From the NCBI GenBank assembly GCA_031423015.1, contig JANPER010000028.1, positions 29,699 to 93,698 of the forward strand: a DNA stretch of 64,000 nucleotides, given 5' to 3'. Made by a program: the position numbers and the translations under genes. The stretch comes from DATGPD01 sp031423015 (GTDB taxonomy: Bacteria; Planctomycetota; UBA1135; UBA2386). Below are positions 1 to 8,454 of the stretch, piece after piece. Every line of letters begins with the position of its first letter. Position 1 is the first letter of the stretch. Below the pieces are notes generated by a model that ran no database searches, was not told where the DNA came from, and saw nothing but the letters and a program-made list of their open reading frames with translations.

Positions 1-1
1 C

Positions 2-283
2 CACGTCAGCATCGTCGACCGCTCGTTGGCCAAGCCCGCATCGAGCGCGCGCAAGGCCGACCGCAGCGACCAAAACCACGTCGGCGCCAGCATGCCCGGC
101 AAGGTGATCGCCGTGAGCTGCGCGCCCGGCGAAGCGGTGAAGGAGGGCCAGCCGCTGCTGACGCTGGAGGCGATGAAGATGGAGACGGTCGTGCGCGCAC
201 CGCGCGCGGGCAAGGTGGTGGAGGTGGTGTGCAAGCTCAAGGCGTCGGTGCAGGCCGGGGACTTGTTGGTGGTGCTGGGGTAA
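2..283 (+). CDS. pyc: Pyruvate carboxylase, C-terminal biotinyl domain (partial)
   Basis: Only the last 93 codons are inside the window; the gene enters from the left edge, and the TTG at 26 is an internal codon rather than a start. The protein ends in a biotinyl/lipoyl-attachment domain with the biotinylated lysine in EAMKMET, preceded by HVGASMPGKV and followed by a second beta-hammerhead half ending DLLVVLG. The upstream stretch HVSIVDRSLA and the basic linker fit the end of pyruvate carboxylase (biotin-dependent carboxylation of pyruvate to oxaloacetate, cytoplasmic). The BCCP part of another biotin-dependent carboxylase is the alternative, because the catalytic domains lie outside the window. 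It ends 18 bp before the convergent kinase gene. Confidence 0.8.
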   Translation, partial: HVSIVDRSLAKPASSARKADRSDQNHVGASMPGKVIAVSCAPGEAVKEGQPLLTLEAMKMETVVRAPRAGKVVEVVCKLKASVQAGDLLVVLG

Positions 284-301
284 GGCGCGAGGCGCAGAAC
301 C

Positions 302-3082
302 TCAGTCTCGGCAGAACACCCGCACGCCGTAGAGGCGCACCGTGGTCGTCGAGTCGTCACTCAGAACAATGCGCAGGCGATGCGGCGCCGACACCACGTT
401 GCGGCCGATGACGACACGCAAGCGCGACTCCGTGGTGCCGTGGAAGCGCAGACCGCTCTGCACGATCTGGTCATCGAGCATCACGTCGAGGGCAGCGTCG
501 CCGCCGCCGCGCACGAGTTGGCGGGCACCGAGTTGCGCCCAGATCTCGACGGCCATCGTGACTTCGGGCCGCGCAGTGGCGGTGAACCCGAGCTCAACCG
601 CCGACCGACCGGGCAGGCCGAGCCCGAGGTATCGCTGGCCGATCTCGACTTCGTCTTCCATGACACGGGCGGCGCGAGTCGCGATCGACATGCCCTCGCC
701 GGAGACTAGCGCCGGGCTGCACGTGAGGGTCCATTGCGCGATGTCGTCGGCGGATGACAGCTGCGCGGTGGCCATGGGGACCGCGACGAGCGCAGCCGGA
801 AGAGCGAGTTCGACCGCGACCAAACCGGTGCCCGGGTCGGGCGTCAGGTCGTCGCGGATGCCGTTTCGCGCTGCGGCGGCCCACGCGCATCCCGCCGCGA
901 AGCGCTCCCGGGCCAGCGCTGGTGCGATCGCCAGCGTGTTGCAGAGCGCGACCAGCTGCGTCTGCCGCGCCTGCGTGAACGCGTCGTCGCCGTAGGCGCC
1001 GACCAAGAGACCGAACCGGTAGCAAGTGAGCGCGGGCGCGCTCTCGGCAAGGAGCGTTGTCGCCGTGGGGACTGGCGGGCCATCGCCCAGCCACGCAGCG
1101 AGTTCCGCGCGCAGCACGAGATCGGCGGCCGCGGCGCGTTCAAACGGCGTCGGGGCGGCGCGCGCGGCGAGGATGTCGCGCGCGCCAGTCGCATCGCCGG
1201 CGGCGCGTGCCGCGAAGGCGAGTGCCTCGGCGGCACCAGAGCGCGCGGCTTCGACCTGGAACGCGAGCGCGCCAAGCGATGCGGACGGCAACCGCTCGAG
1301 CTGTTGCACCAGCGCAACCATGGCCGCGCTACCCGGCCATGCTGCACCGCGGCGTTGTTGGTTGGCGGCGATGGCTTGCACTGCCCGGCACGCGAGACGC
1401 GCGTCGTCCGCAGCCTTCTCGTCGCCGTCGCTAGCCCTTTGCTCCGCGACGCGCACGAGGGCAACAAGGTCTACATGGTCACCGCAACCGGCGAGCACGG
1501 TGAGCGCACACCCCCACAGCTCCATCGCGTGCGGCAACTCGAGGAGGCCGCGGGCCAAGCCTGCGAGCCGCGCCAGCGATGCCTGCTCCGCGACCGACTG
1601 CGCCGGGCGCTCGAGAAGCACACGGGCGGCGACGTCCCAGTACGTGGACAGATCGATGGCAGCCGCACAGCCATTCTCGAGCGTGCGCAGCAGCATCGGG
1701 TGACGCTCGGGTCCGTCGCGAGCGATGTGTGCGCCGAGAAGTCGGACCGCCGCTGCCTCGCCGCGCTCGCGATGCGCCGCCACCATGCCACGCACCACGG
1801 CGGAGGCGTCCGCGTCGAGACCAACCCAGCCAAGGCACGAGTCTGGCAACCAGCCGGCAACCTGCACCAGGGTCGCAAGGTCGCCCGCGCGGACCGCGCG
1901 GCGGCTCGCGACGATACCCACGAACCCGAGCGTCGCCACGAAGCCGATCGCACCGATGCTGGTCAAGAGCCGGCGGCGCCGTCGTCGGGCGCGGAACGAC
2001 GTGGCGGACCGCGGCGCATCGAGCCACGCGCCGAGCCTGGCGGCGAACGCCGCGCCATCCGCAGGTCGCGCCGCCGGGTCTTCGGCCACCGCAGCCATCA
2101 CCAGGTCGACCAGCGCGGTGTCGAGATGCGGCGCGATCCGACCGAGCGAGACTCGAGTGCGCACCTGCGCCGGCTGCGCCGCCGGAGGTTGGCCAGAGAG
2201 CAAGTCGTAGAGCGTCACGCCGAGACCGAACACATCGGCGCGGCCGTCCACGAGTTTCGCCGCGACGATCTCGGGCGCGGCATAGCTCGGCGTAAATCGT
2301 CGCGTCGCGTGCGGCGCCATCGTGACCGATTGCACTTGGCCGAAGTCCACGAGCACGGCGCGCATGCCGCCAGCGTCGTCATCGAGCACGATGTTGCCGG
2401 GCTTGACGTCGCGATGCACGAGTCCCGCCGCGTGCAGTGCACCGAGGCCCTTGGCGATTTCGTGAGCGCGCGCCACGAGAAAGCGGGGATCGCCTTCGTG
2501 CGCGACTCCGCGTTGCAACGCAAACGCGGCCAGAGTCGGACCACGCACCAAACGCATCGCATAGAACAGCAAGCCACGCTCTTGGTCTTCGCCGGAGTCG
2601 AAGACCTGCACCAGGTTGGGATGATCGAGCCGCGCCGCGATCGCAGCTTCTTGTCGAAACCGATCGACGTCGTCGGCTTCGAGGCCGAGCGTCGAGCACA
2701 CCTTGAGCGCGACCTCGCGGCCAGCCAACGCCAACTGCCGCGCCCGGTAGACCACGCTCGTGGCCCCGGCGCCGATACGTTCCAGAATCTCGAAGGCACC
2801 GAGGCGCGTGCCCACTGCGAACCCGGAGTCAGCGACCGCGGGATCGAGCGGCCGGGCCGCCGCGACCGCGCGCAACGCCGCGCCGAGCGATCCGAACGCC
2901 GACGCAGACAGCGCCGTGTCGGGGCTATCAGTAGTTTCCTGGTGCCAGCGGAGCAGCGCGAACACTTCCTCCGCCGTGGCTTCGTCAGCACAGCGTTCGC
3001 GCACGAACGCCGCGCGCGTGCTCGGGTCGAGCGCGAGCGCGTCGTTGAACACGTCGATCAGTTTGCTTCGATCGTCGCTCAT
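302..3082 (-). CDS. Membrane Ser/Thr protein kinase (PknB-type), paired with ECF sigma factor
   Basis: 926 aa. Residues 1-90 are a helical N-terminal segment common in planctomycete and acidobacterial kinases. The kinase domain (about 93-352) has a glycine loop at 102-110, catalytic Lys127, HRDVKPGN at 223-230, DFG at 247-249 and APE at 269-271, so it should be active. One transmembrane helix follows a basic stretch (about 372-394). The remaining ~530 residues are an Ala-rich, probably extracytoplasmic region of unknown fold that could sense a ligand. The ATG at 3082 lies 35 bp from the divergent GTG of the sigma gene, so the two share a promoter region. Family knowledge: such kinases sit next to ECF sigma factors and may control them; the partnership here is inferred from adjacency. 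Confidence 0.9.
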   Translation of the reverse strand: MSDDRSKLIDVFNDALALDPSTRAAFVRERCADEATAEEVFALLRWHQETTDSPDTALSASAFGSLGAALRAVAAARPLDPAVADSGFAVGTRLGAFEILERIGAGATSVVYRARQLALAGREVALKVCSTLGLEADDVDRFRQEAAIAARLDHPNLVQVFDSGEDQERGLLFYAMRLVRGPTLAAFALQRGVAHEGDPRFLVARAHEIAKGLGALHAAGLVHRDVKPGNIVLDDDAGGMRAVLVDFGQVQSVTMAPHATRRFTPSYAAPEIVAAKLVDGRADVFGLGVTLYDLLSGQPPAAQPAQVRTRVSLGRIAPHLDTALVDLVMAAVAEDPAARPADGAAFAARLGAWLDAPRSATSFRARRRRRRLLTSIGAIGFVATLGFVGIVASRRAVRAGDLATLVQVAGWLPDSCLGWVGLDADASAVVRGMVAAHRERGEAAAVRLLGAHIARDGPERHPMLLRTLENGCAAAIDLSTYWDVAARVLLERPAQSVAEQASLARLAGLARGLLELPHAMELWGCALTVLAGCGDHVDLVALVRVAEQRASDGDEKAADDARLACRAVQAIAANQQRRGAAWPGSAAMVALVQQLERLPSASLGALAFQVEAARSGAAEALAFAARAAGDATGARDILAARAAPTPFERAAAADLVLRAELAAWLGDGPPVPTATTLLAESAPALTCYRFGLLVGAYGDDAFTQARQTQLVALCNTLAIAPALARERFAAGCAWAAAARNGIRDDLTPDPGTGLVAVELALPAALVAVPMATAQLSSADDIAQWTLTCSPALVSGEGMSIATRAARVMEDEVEIGQRYLGLGLPGRSAVELGFTATARPEVTMAVEIWAQLGARQLVRGGGDAALDVMLDDQIVQSGLRFHGTTESRLRVVIGRNVVSAPHRLRIVLSDDSTTTVRLYGVRVFCRD

Positions 3083-3105
3083 GGGTTTGGCGCCGCGGCG
3101 CGCGC

Positions 3106-3112
3106 TATGCTA
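3106..3112. promoter_or_regulatory. Overlapping divergent -10 elements (TATGCT / TAGCAT)
   Basis: The heptamer TATGCTA reads as TATGCT on the plus strand, six nt before the sigma GTG at 3118, and as TAGCAT on the minus strand, 24 nt before the kinase ATG. The plus reading predicts a leaderless sigma mRNA. The same TATGCT-6 nt-GTG arrangement precedes the second sigma gene at 46827. The call rests on sequence pattern only; no convincing -35 box was seen. Confidence 0.5.
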
Positions 3113-3117
3113 GCCGC

Positions 3118-3690
3118 GTGCTCGGGAACGACGCAGACAGGACACACACCGTGACCAAGGCGCTGCGCGACTTCGCGCAGGGCGACGCGAGTGCCGCGGA
3201 TCGCGTCCTCGACAAGCTCTACGGCACGCTGCGCCAAGTGGCGCGCGGACTTCTGGCTGGCGACCGGTCGCGCCTGCTGGAACCAACCGACCTCACGCAT
3301 CGGGCCTTCCTCAAGGCGATCGCCGAGAGCAGCCACGCGTGGGGCGATCGCCAACACTTCGTGCGCACCGTGGTGCGTGTGATGCGTCGCGCGATCACTG
3401 ACGAGGCGCGCGTCGGGCGCGCGGCCAAGCGCGGCGGCGGCTGGCAACGCGTCGAGTTGGATGACCCCGGCTTCGACGGCGAGGTGGGACCCATGGTCGC
3501 CCTCGACGAGATCCTGGCGGGCTTGGAGCGCGTTCACCCCGAGGTCGCAGCGACGGTTGAGATGCGGGTGTTCGCTGGCATGAACCAACCAGAGGTGGCC
3601 GCCGCGCTCGCCGTGTCGCGGCGACAGGCCGACCGCTACTGGCGCTTTGGCCGGGCTTGGCTGCGCCGTGCAATGACCGGCGAGAGCTGA
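3118..3690 (+). CDS. ECF RNA polymerase sigma factor (TIGR02999-like)
   Basis: 190 aa. The Sigma70_ECF (PF07638/TIGR02999) pattern is visible: an N-terminal region 2 (EPTDLTHRAFLKAI, MRRAITDEARVGRAAKRGGG) and a C-terminal region 4 helix-turn-helix (NQPEVAAALAVSRRQADRYWRFGRAWL). There is no transmembrane helix or C-terminal extension. It would direct RNA polymerase to an alternative promoter set. The GTG at 3118 is preferred because a TATGCT -10-like box ends six nt upstream; GTG 3151 (MTKALRDFAQGD) is a shorter alternative that matches where the family usually begins. The divergent neighbour is a transmembrane Ser/Thr kinase, a pairing typical of Planctomycetota, so phosphorylation control is plausible but not shown. 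Confidence 0.9.
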   Translation: MLGNDADRTHTVTKALRDFAQGDASAADRVLDKLYGTLRQVARGLLAGDRSRLLEPTDLTHRAFLKAIAESSHAWGDRQHFVRTVVRVMRRAITDEARVGRAAKRGGGWQRVELDDPGFDGEVGPMVALDEILAGLERVHPEVAATVEMRVFAGMNQPEVAAALAVSRRQADRYWRFGRAWLRRAMTGES

Positions 3691-3728
3691 GGGCCTGCGA
3701 CTTGGCGAGCTGGCGCAGCACACGGGCG

Positions 3729-6260
3729 TCAGCAGAACGTGATCGCGAGCCCATCACTTGCACTCAGCGTGCAGGCGCCTCCGCACGTCGGCGTGTTGAG
3801 CCACACCCACTGCGAGTACACGGTCCCCGCAATGCCCAGCGGCACCGGGATCAGCAAATCCGAGTAACCGAACGGGTCGCTGCGCAGGCCGCCGATCGTG
3901 ACGACCGGCAACGTGCACAGGGTGATGCAGAGGAACTGCATGTTGACCGGTTGCACCCCGATCATGAGCGTGCCGAAGCTGCGCTCGGGGCCGCCGACCG
4001 AGATCAACCCGAAGGTCTGCCCCGCAGCGGGCTTGGCGGTCACGTGCTGCGCCACCGGCCGGCCGCACGCGGGCGAGTCGACGCAGTAGCGCGTCACGCC
4101 CGTTGGCAACATGTCGATGGCGGCAACGAACGCGTCGCGCGGGCCGCCTTGGTAGGTGCGCTGGAAGGATCCTGAGACCGGCAGGTTGGTCGAGCTGGTG
4201 GTGCCGACGATCACCGCGCGGCCGTAGCCGTCGAGGGCCACGCCGCTGGCCTGGTCGTCACCATTGCCGCCGTAGTAAGTGGCGTAGTGCAGGCGACGCC
4301 CGACGTGATCGATGCGGACGAGGAACGCGTCGTGCGTCCCGCCGCCGAAGGAGGGATACGCGTTGCCCGTGGTCCCATAGAAACCGCCGCTGGTGATCCC
4401 CGCGATCGTCGTCATGCCCGCTGAGTCCACGGCGACGCCCCGCGCGTAGTCATGGCCACCGCCGCCGATGTACGTGCAGTACACGATGGAGTTGCCGTTT
4501 GTGTCGAGGCACATGGCGAACGCGTCCGGTTCACCCCATGGGCTGTTCTTGCCAGCCTGCATTGCGCCCGCGGTGACTGGCATCCCGTCGCCGTAGGCGT
4601 CGCCTACCACGATCGGACGGCCGAACCGATCGAGGACCAGGTCCTGCACGCTGTCCACGTGGTTGCTGCCGAACACGTGACAGAAATCGAGTTGTCGCCC
4701 AGGAGGCTGGGTCGGGTCGAGGCGCGCCACGAAACAGTCGTCGCTCCCTCGGGCCCCGCTGCTCGCCGTATGCATGAGGATGCTGCCAAAGATCGCACCG
4801 CCGAAGGTGATCGTGCCCGCCGCATCCGTGGCGACGGCCGTCGCCCAGTCATAGCCGTTGCCACCAAAGAAGGTCGCGTAGTGAAGTTGGTTAGCACCCT
4901 GCTGCGCCGGATCGAGGATCACCACGTAGCCGTCACGTACCCCGCCGCCGTACGCGGGTTGGTACGCGTTGGCCGTTGCCGGCGGGAACGAAGCGGAATA
5001 GGTCAACCCGACCACGACCGTGCGTCCGCCGGGCGCTTCGGCCAGGCCGTCGGGTGGCTCCCCGCCCGCCGTCTCACTCGATCCCAAGTAGGTGCAGTAG
5101 AGACACGACGTCCCATTCCCACTGAGCCGCGCCACGAAGCCGTCGGGCGCGCCACCCTGAAACGTGGTCTGGAACGCGCCCGCCGTCACCGGCAAGTCGG
5201 TCGACGTCGTGGTGCCCGAGAAGTCCAACGTCCCGTCGCGGCGCAAGCACAAGTCGAGAGCTTGGTCGTCACGGTTGCCGCCGAAGAACGTGCACCACAC
5301 CTGCACCAAGCTGCCGCCCGTCGGGTCGAACCTCGCCAGGTACACGTCATTCAAACCCCCGGCGTAGAACGGTTGGAAGGATCCGAACGTGGTCGGGAAG
5401 CTCGACGCCGACGACGTGTGCCCGAGCACGTACACCTCGCCGCTCGCCGCGCGCACGACGTCGACCGCAACGTCGTCATCGGCGCCCCCAAGGTAGCTAC
5501 CCCACAAGAGGCCGGGGTCGATCACCAGCTTGCTGGTGCCATCCCAACCGTCAACCGCAAACCCGTAGCGGTCGTCGCCCAGCAGACGGAAACGACTCGC
5601 GAGCGGCTGCATCGAGCCATCGCGCGCGAGCACGAAGGTGCGCGGCGGCGGTTGGATGAAGTCGCCGAGCGCAGTCGTCGCCACCAAGGCGCCCTGCGCG
5701 TCGAGCGCAAGCCGATCCGCGCCGAGGCAGCGCATCGCCAGCGACGCCAACTCTGCCTCGGGCGACAGAATCAGGTCGTACTCGAAGCCATGCTCGCCCT
5801 GACGCAGACGCAGATCGACGCCATCGACCACGCTGCGGTAGACGAGCGCACCGAAGCCAGGCACCGCAAGCGCGGGCTCACCCGCGCCTCGCATGAAGTT
5901 GAAGCGACCTGCCAGCGGCTCTTCGCCTTCCGGCACTCCTTGGTGCGCACCTTCGACCTGCAGCGCCAGTGCCACGCCGCGCGCCTGCCCTGCCTCGACG
6001 CTTTCGCGCTGCAACACGATCCGCCCGTCCGCCTCGGCGCGCAGCAAGGTGCCGGCGAAGCGGCCAAGGTAGCGCACGGGTGCGGGCCACTGGCCGTGGT
6101 TGGGAATGAAGCGCAGCGCCGGATTGGGCGTTGTCCCTGAGTTGGGAGATGTCGCTGCCGAGGTCTGCGGCTTGGGCTTCGGCAGCAGATGCGGCACGAA
6201 GAGGTCCTGAGCGGACAGCGGCACGAGAAGGCCAAGAACGAGAAGAGCGCGTGGATGCAT
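3729..6260 (-). CDS. Exported SBBP beta-propeller repeat protein
   Basis: The ATG at 6260 gives 843 aa with a clear signal peptide (MHPRALLVLGLLVPLSAQ); the frame continues to a TTG at 6287 but that adds no plausible signal. Residues ~50-240 resemble the N-terminal domain that precedes SBBP propellers (FIPNHGQWP, then LSPEAELASLAMRCLGADRL). It is followed by about eight SBBP repeats of the type YLGGADDDVAVDVV / TFFGGNGYDWATAV / TYIGGGGHDYARGVAV, each with a Gly-Gly-Asp-Asp-like turn. The last ~100 residues are the C-terminal module seen in other exported proteins here (16846, 25462, 31053, 51369). An extracellular or surface structural or binding role is likely; the ligand is unknown. The gene start was duplicated at 7762-7989. 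Confidence 0.85.
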   Translation of the reverse strand: MHPRALLVLGLLVPLSAQDLFVPHLLPKPKPQTSAATSPNSGTTPNPALRFIPNHGQWPAPVRYLGRFAGTLLRAEADGRIVLQRESVEAGQARGVALALQVEGAHQGVPEGEEPLAGRFNFMRGAGEPALAVPGFGALVYRSVVDGVDLRLRQGEHGFEYDLILSPEAELASLAMRCLGADRLALDAQGALVATTALGDFIQPPPRTFVLARDGSMQPLASRFRLLGDDRYGFAVDGWDGTSKLVIDPGLLWGSYLGGADDDVAVDVVRAASGEVYVLGHTSSASSFPTTFGSFQPFYAGGLNDVYLARFDPTGGSLVQVWCTFFGGNRDDQALDLCLRRDGTLDFSGTTTSTDLPVTAGAFQTTFQGGAPDGFVARLSGNGTSCLYCTYLGSSETAGGEPPDGLAEAPGGRTVVVGLTYSASFPPATANAYQPAYGGGVRDGYVVILDPAQQGANQLHYATFFGGNGYDWATAVATDAAGTITFGGAIFGSILMHTASSGARGSDDCFVARLDPTQPPGRQLDFCHVFGSNHVDSVQDLVLDRFGRPIVVGDAYGDGMPVTAGAMQAGKNSPWGEPDAFAMCLDTNGNSIVYCTYIGGGGHDYARGVAVDSAGMTTIAGITSGGFYGTTGNAYPSFGGGTHDAFLVRIDHVGRRLHYATYYGGNGDDQASGVALDGYGRAVIVGTTSSTNLPVSGSFQRTYQGGPRDAFVAAIDMLPTGVTRYCVDSPACGRPVAQHVTAKPAAGQTFGLISVGGPERSFGTLMIGVQPVNMQFLCITLCTLPVVTIGGLRSDPFGYSDLLIPVPLGIAGTVYSQWVWLNTPTCGGACTLSASDGLAITFC

Positions 6261-6390
6261 GACGGTGGGTAGGAGCGAGACCGCCAAGGCGGCGGCAACT
6301 CACACGCGCGCGCGCGGCACAAGGTGCGCCTCGCTTTCTTGCCGTCTTCGCTCTCTTCTTGGCGCGGCGGCTCGCTCGCGCGCAGTTCCA
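6161..6390 (-). repeat. Original copy of duplicated SBBP promoter/signal-peptide segment
   Basis: This stretch covers the first ~30 codons of the SBBP gene and ~130 bp upstream. It aligns by eye with 7762-7989, including the KPKPQT codons, the GTGGATGCAT around the start codon and an upstream CACACGCGCGCGC tract. The two copies share orientation and lie 1.6 kb apart. Confidence 0.8.
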
Positions 6391-6419
6391 TCTGACGACG
6401 ACCCGCCACGACCGACGGC

Positions 6420-6986
6420 TCAACGTCCGATCGCCGCGACCTCAGGCGACCCACGCAACGCCTCGAAAGACCGGCGGAACAGATCGTTCATCGCCGCCGC
6501 GATCACCTTGTCGCTCGAGCCCGCGGTGTGGTTGGCGCCGGTGACCGTCTCGACCCAACGCAGCTTGCCATCGTGGTCGGTGACCGTCCACTCGACCTTG
6601 GCCGTGACGGCCAGCGGTTGCAGGCCGGGGGACAGACCCGCGGTCAACACGACCAAGCGCGGGACCACCAGCGCCGACTTGCCCGGACCGGGCCGAGTTC
6701 GGTTCTCCTCCCCAGACGCGAGCGCGACGTTCCGGAACACGCGCCCGACCACATCCTCGCACGACGTCGCAAGGTAGCCTCCGAGCGGGATGAGCCACGT
6801 GTCGCCACTGACCCCGCGCTCCCACTTGGCGTCGCGCAAGGCCTTTGGAATCCACAGCTCGACGTCCAGTGGAATCGGCGCGGCGCTGGGATAGCCGGAC
6901 ACCGGCTGCGACGGAGCCGGGAAGGTGTGTGTGCACGCGGTCGCGAGCGCCACGGCAAGAAGTACGATTCGAGGGAACGCTCTCAT
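6420..6986 (-). CDS. Putative lipoprotein, unknown function
   Basis: 188 aa. The N-terminus MRAFPRIVLLAVALATAC is a lipoprotein signal with Cys18 in a lipobox-like LATAC. The mature part has a beta-rich look (VELWIPKALRDA; LAVTAKVEWTVTDHDGKLRWVETVTG) followed by a helix (SDKVIAAAMNDLFRRSFEAL). The pattern resembles small outer-membrane lipoproteins assembled from conserved strands and a terminal helix, but no named family is recognised. Its ATG overlaps the stop of the upstream lipoprotein gene by four bases (ATGA), so the two are translationally coupled and probably act together at the envelope. Confidence 0.75.
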   Translation of the reverse strand: MRAFPRIVLLAVALATACTHTFPAPSQPVSGYPSAAPIPLDVELWIPKALRDAKWERGVSGDTWLIPLGGYLATSCEDVVGRVFRNVALASGEENRTRPGPGKSALVVPRLVVLTAGLSPGLQPLAVTAKVEWTVTDHDGKLRWVETVTGANHTAGSSDKVIAAAMNDLFRRSFEALRGSPEVAAIGR

Positions 6987-7609
6987 TGGACCTCCGGCGT
7001 AACCTCGACATGGATGTGGCGCGTCGTACGCGTCGCGAGATCGAGCACCTCGACGTCCAACCCCAACTGCTTGGGTCGCTCACCACCCTTGTGGTCGAAG
7101 TAGACGAGGCCAGAGACAGACTCGCCCGGGGACAGCGTCGCCGACTCCAATCGGTTGGTGACGAAGGCCCAGTTCCTGAAGTCGCCGTTCGAGAGAGCGT
7201 TGTTCGCGACCACGTTGGCGATGATCGCGGGCACCAGCGCTAGGAAGATCAGCACGCCGCCGAGGACCGGGTTGAGCCCACTCGAGGGGGCGACGATGTT
7301 CGTACGCGCCGACGGCGCGCTCACCCCCGACCCGGCGGACAACGAGGCTCGAATCTGCTCGGGTCGCAGCACAAAGCTCGCGTCGTGAGCATGATTCGTT
7401 GCCCTCAGCAGCACCGGCAGCACACCGCTGGTGATCGGATCGAGTCCGAGGTGGGCGCGGCACGTCAGCGGGCTCGGCAGCGTCGCCAGCAGCGCCGGTT
7501 GCCCGGCAGCCGAGGGACTGGGTGGCAGCGCGTGCGACTCGAGGTCGGCAAGGCGCAGCGGACTGCACCCTGTGGTCATCAACAGGGTGGTCATCAACAG
7601 TGTGGTCAT
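6983..7609 (-). CDS. Putative lipoprotein with repeat-encoded signal sequence
   Basis: 208 aa from the ATG at 7609. The start MTTLLMTTLLMTTGC is encoded by a three-unit 15-bp tandem repeat and ends in a lipobox-like TTGC. ATGs at 7594 and 7579 are equally in frame; a longer form from 7705 would add a basic n-region, so the start is uncertain. The mature part has a hydrophobic segment (VLGGVLIFLALVPAIIANVVA, about residues 125-145) and a C-terminal beta-rich part (SPGESVSGLVYFDHKG, LDVEVLDLATRTTRHIHVEV). No family recognised. It couples by ATGA overlap to the lipoprotein at 6420. The frame stays open upstream into a relic of the SBBP gene start (ATG 7861), which is not thought to be part of this protein. 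Confidence 0.65.
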   Translation of the reverse strand: MTTLLMTTLLMTTGCSPLRLADLESHALPPSPSAAGQPALLATLPSPLTCRAHLGLDPITSGVLPVLLRATNHAHDASFVLRPEQIRASLSAGSGVSAPSARTNIVAPSSGLNPVLGGVLIFLALVPAIIANVVANNALSNGDFRNWAFVTNRLESATLSPGESVSGLVYFDHKGGERPKQLGLDVEVLDLATRTTRHIHVEVTPEVQ

Positions 7610-7616
7610 CAACTGG
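7572..7616 (+). repeat. Three-unit 15-bp tandem repeat inside a signal sequence
   Basis: Units beginning GTGGTCATCAACAG start at 7572, 7587 and 7602. Read on the minus strand they encode the (M)TTLL repeats of the lipoprotein signal. Unit number sets the length of the hydrophobic stretch and the number of in-frame ATGs, so slippage would alter the signal without shifting the frame. Confidence 0.8.
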
Positions 7617-7761
7617 GCGAGAAAGCAACTCCCACGTTGCGCGACCAAACGAGGACGTCGCCCTTGCCGCAGCGGCGCTTCGCTTCCGCGCACCGTCGAC
7701 GGCATCGAGCCATGGGAAGAGCAAGGAGCGCTTGTGCGCGCTTCGCCGGCCTGCGCCGCCA

Positions 7762-7989
7762 AGGTCTGCGGTTTCGGTTTCGGCAGCAGATGCGGCACGT
7801 GGAAATCCGGAGCGGACAGGGGCACGAAACGGCCAAGGGCGACAAGAGCGCGTGGATGCATGACGAAGTGGGTAGGAGCGGGAACGCCAACGCAACGGCA
7901 ACTCACACGCGCGCGCACGGCGCAAGGTGCGCCCAGATTTCTTGCCCTCCTTGCTGTTCTTGGCGCGGCGGCTCGCCAGCACAGTTCCA
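7762..7989 (-). pseudogene. Relic copy of SBBP gene promoter and N-terminus
   Basis: The minus strand from ATG 7861 encodes MHPRALVALGRFVPLSA and then HVPHLLPKPKPQT, matching the first ~33 residues of the SBBP protein at 3729-6260; similarity also extends ~125 bp upstream. After the KPKPQT stretch the match stops. The frame stays open into the lipoprotein gene but with low-complexity, unprotein-like sequence. It is read as a duplicated, decapitated gene start. Confidence 0.7.
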
Positions 7990-8024
7990 CCGACCAGCCA
8001 CCCCGCCGGAGGCGGACCGACTGC

Positions 8025-8030
8025 TAGCAT
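8025..8030 (+). promoter_or_regulatory. -10 box (TAGCAT) for leaderless mntA mRNA
   Basis: TAGCAT lies 7 nt before the GTG at 8038. The surrounding 11 bp TGCTAGCATCC are identical at 40782-40792, upstream of the second mntA gene. Confidence 0.5.
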
Positions 8031-8037
8031 CCCGCCT

Positions 8038-8454
8038 GTGAAGCCAAGCACGGAGCAGCGCTTGATGCAGTTCTTCGCCGTCGAGAACGACGTTGCGGCT
8101 GTCTGGCTGTTCGGGTCCCAAGCGCAGGGACGGGCTCGACCGGATAGCGACATCGACTTGGGTGTGCTGTACGCAGACGAGCGTGCACCGCAGGACGTCG
8201 TCAGCTGGCACCGCCAGATGTACTCGCGCCTTGCCGCGTTGGGCATCGGTGAGGTCGACCTCACCCTGCTCGACCGCGCCGATCCAGTCTTGCGACGTCA
8301 GGTGTTCGAGCATGGTCGGCCGCTCCTGGTGCGTGATCCGGCGCGTGCGATCGAGTTCCGCGTCCGCTCCTGGGCCGAGTACCTCGACCTAGCGCCGTAT
8401 CGCGATCGCGTGTTGGCCGCCAAGCAGGCGGCGGCGAGAACGAAGAGTGGCTGA
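8038..8454 (+). CDS. mntA: MntA-type nucleotidyltransferase antitoxin
   Basis: 138 aa from the GTG at 8038 (chosen for the TAGCAT box 7 nt upstream; the frame is open to 7927 without protein-like sequence). It carries the minimal nucleotidyltransferase signature GSx10DxD at residues 26-40 (Gly26-Ser27, Asp38, Asp40). Its stop lies 8 bp inside the hepT start. Family knowledge: in MntA/HepT type VII systems, MntA transfers AMP from ATP to a tyrosine of HepT and so neutralises its ribonuclease activity. Both the enzyme signature and the target Tyr in the partner are intact, so this pair is predicted to be functional. It acts in the cytoplasm. Confidence 0.88.
   Translation: MKPSTEQRLMQFFAVENDVAAVWLFGSQAQGRARPDSDIDLGVLYADERAPQDVVSWHRQMYSRLAALGIGEVDLTLLDRADPVLRRQVFEHGRPLLVRDPARAIEFRVRSWAEYLDLAPYRDRVLAAKQAAARTKSG

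Noticed and set aside
1304..3154. Long plus-strand open frame (616 codons) opposite the first kinase
   Set aside because: Arg/His-rich translation antisense to a kinase with all catalytic motifs; a GC-rich shadow frame.
4452..6140. 562-codon open frame opposite the SBBP gene
   Set aside because: Composition (Arg, His, Val, Glu) is that of antisense high-GC sequence; the minus strand has signal peptide and repeats.
7572..7616. CRISPR-like repeats
   Set aside because: Units are contiguous 15-mers without spacers, inside a coding sequence.
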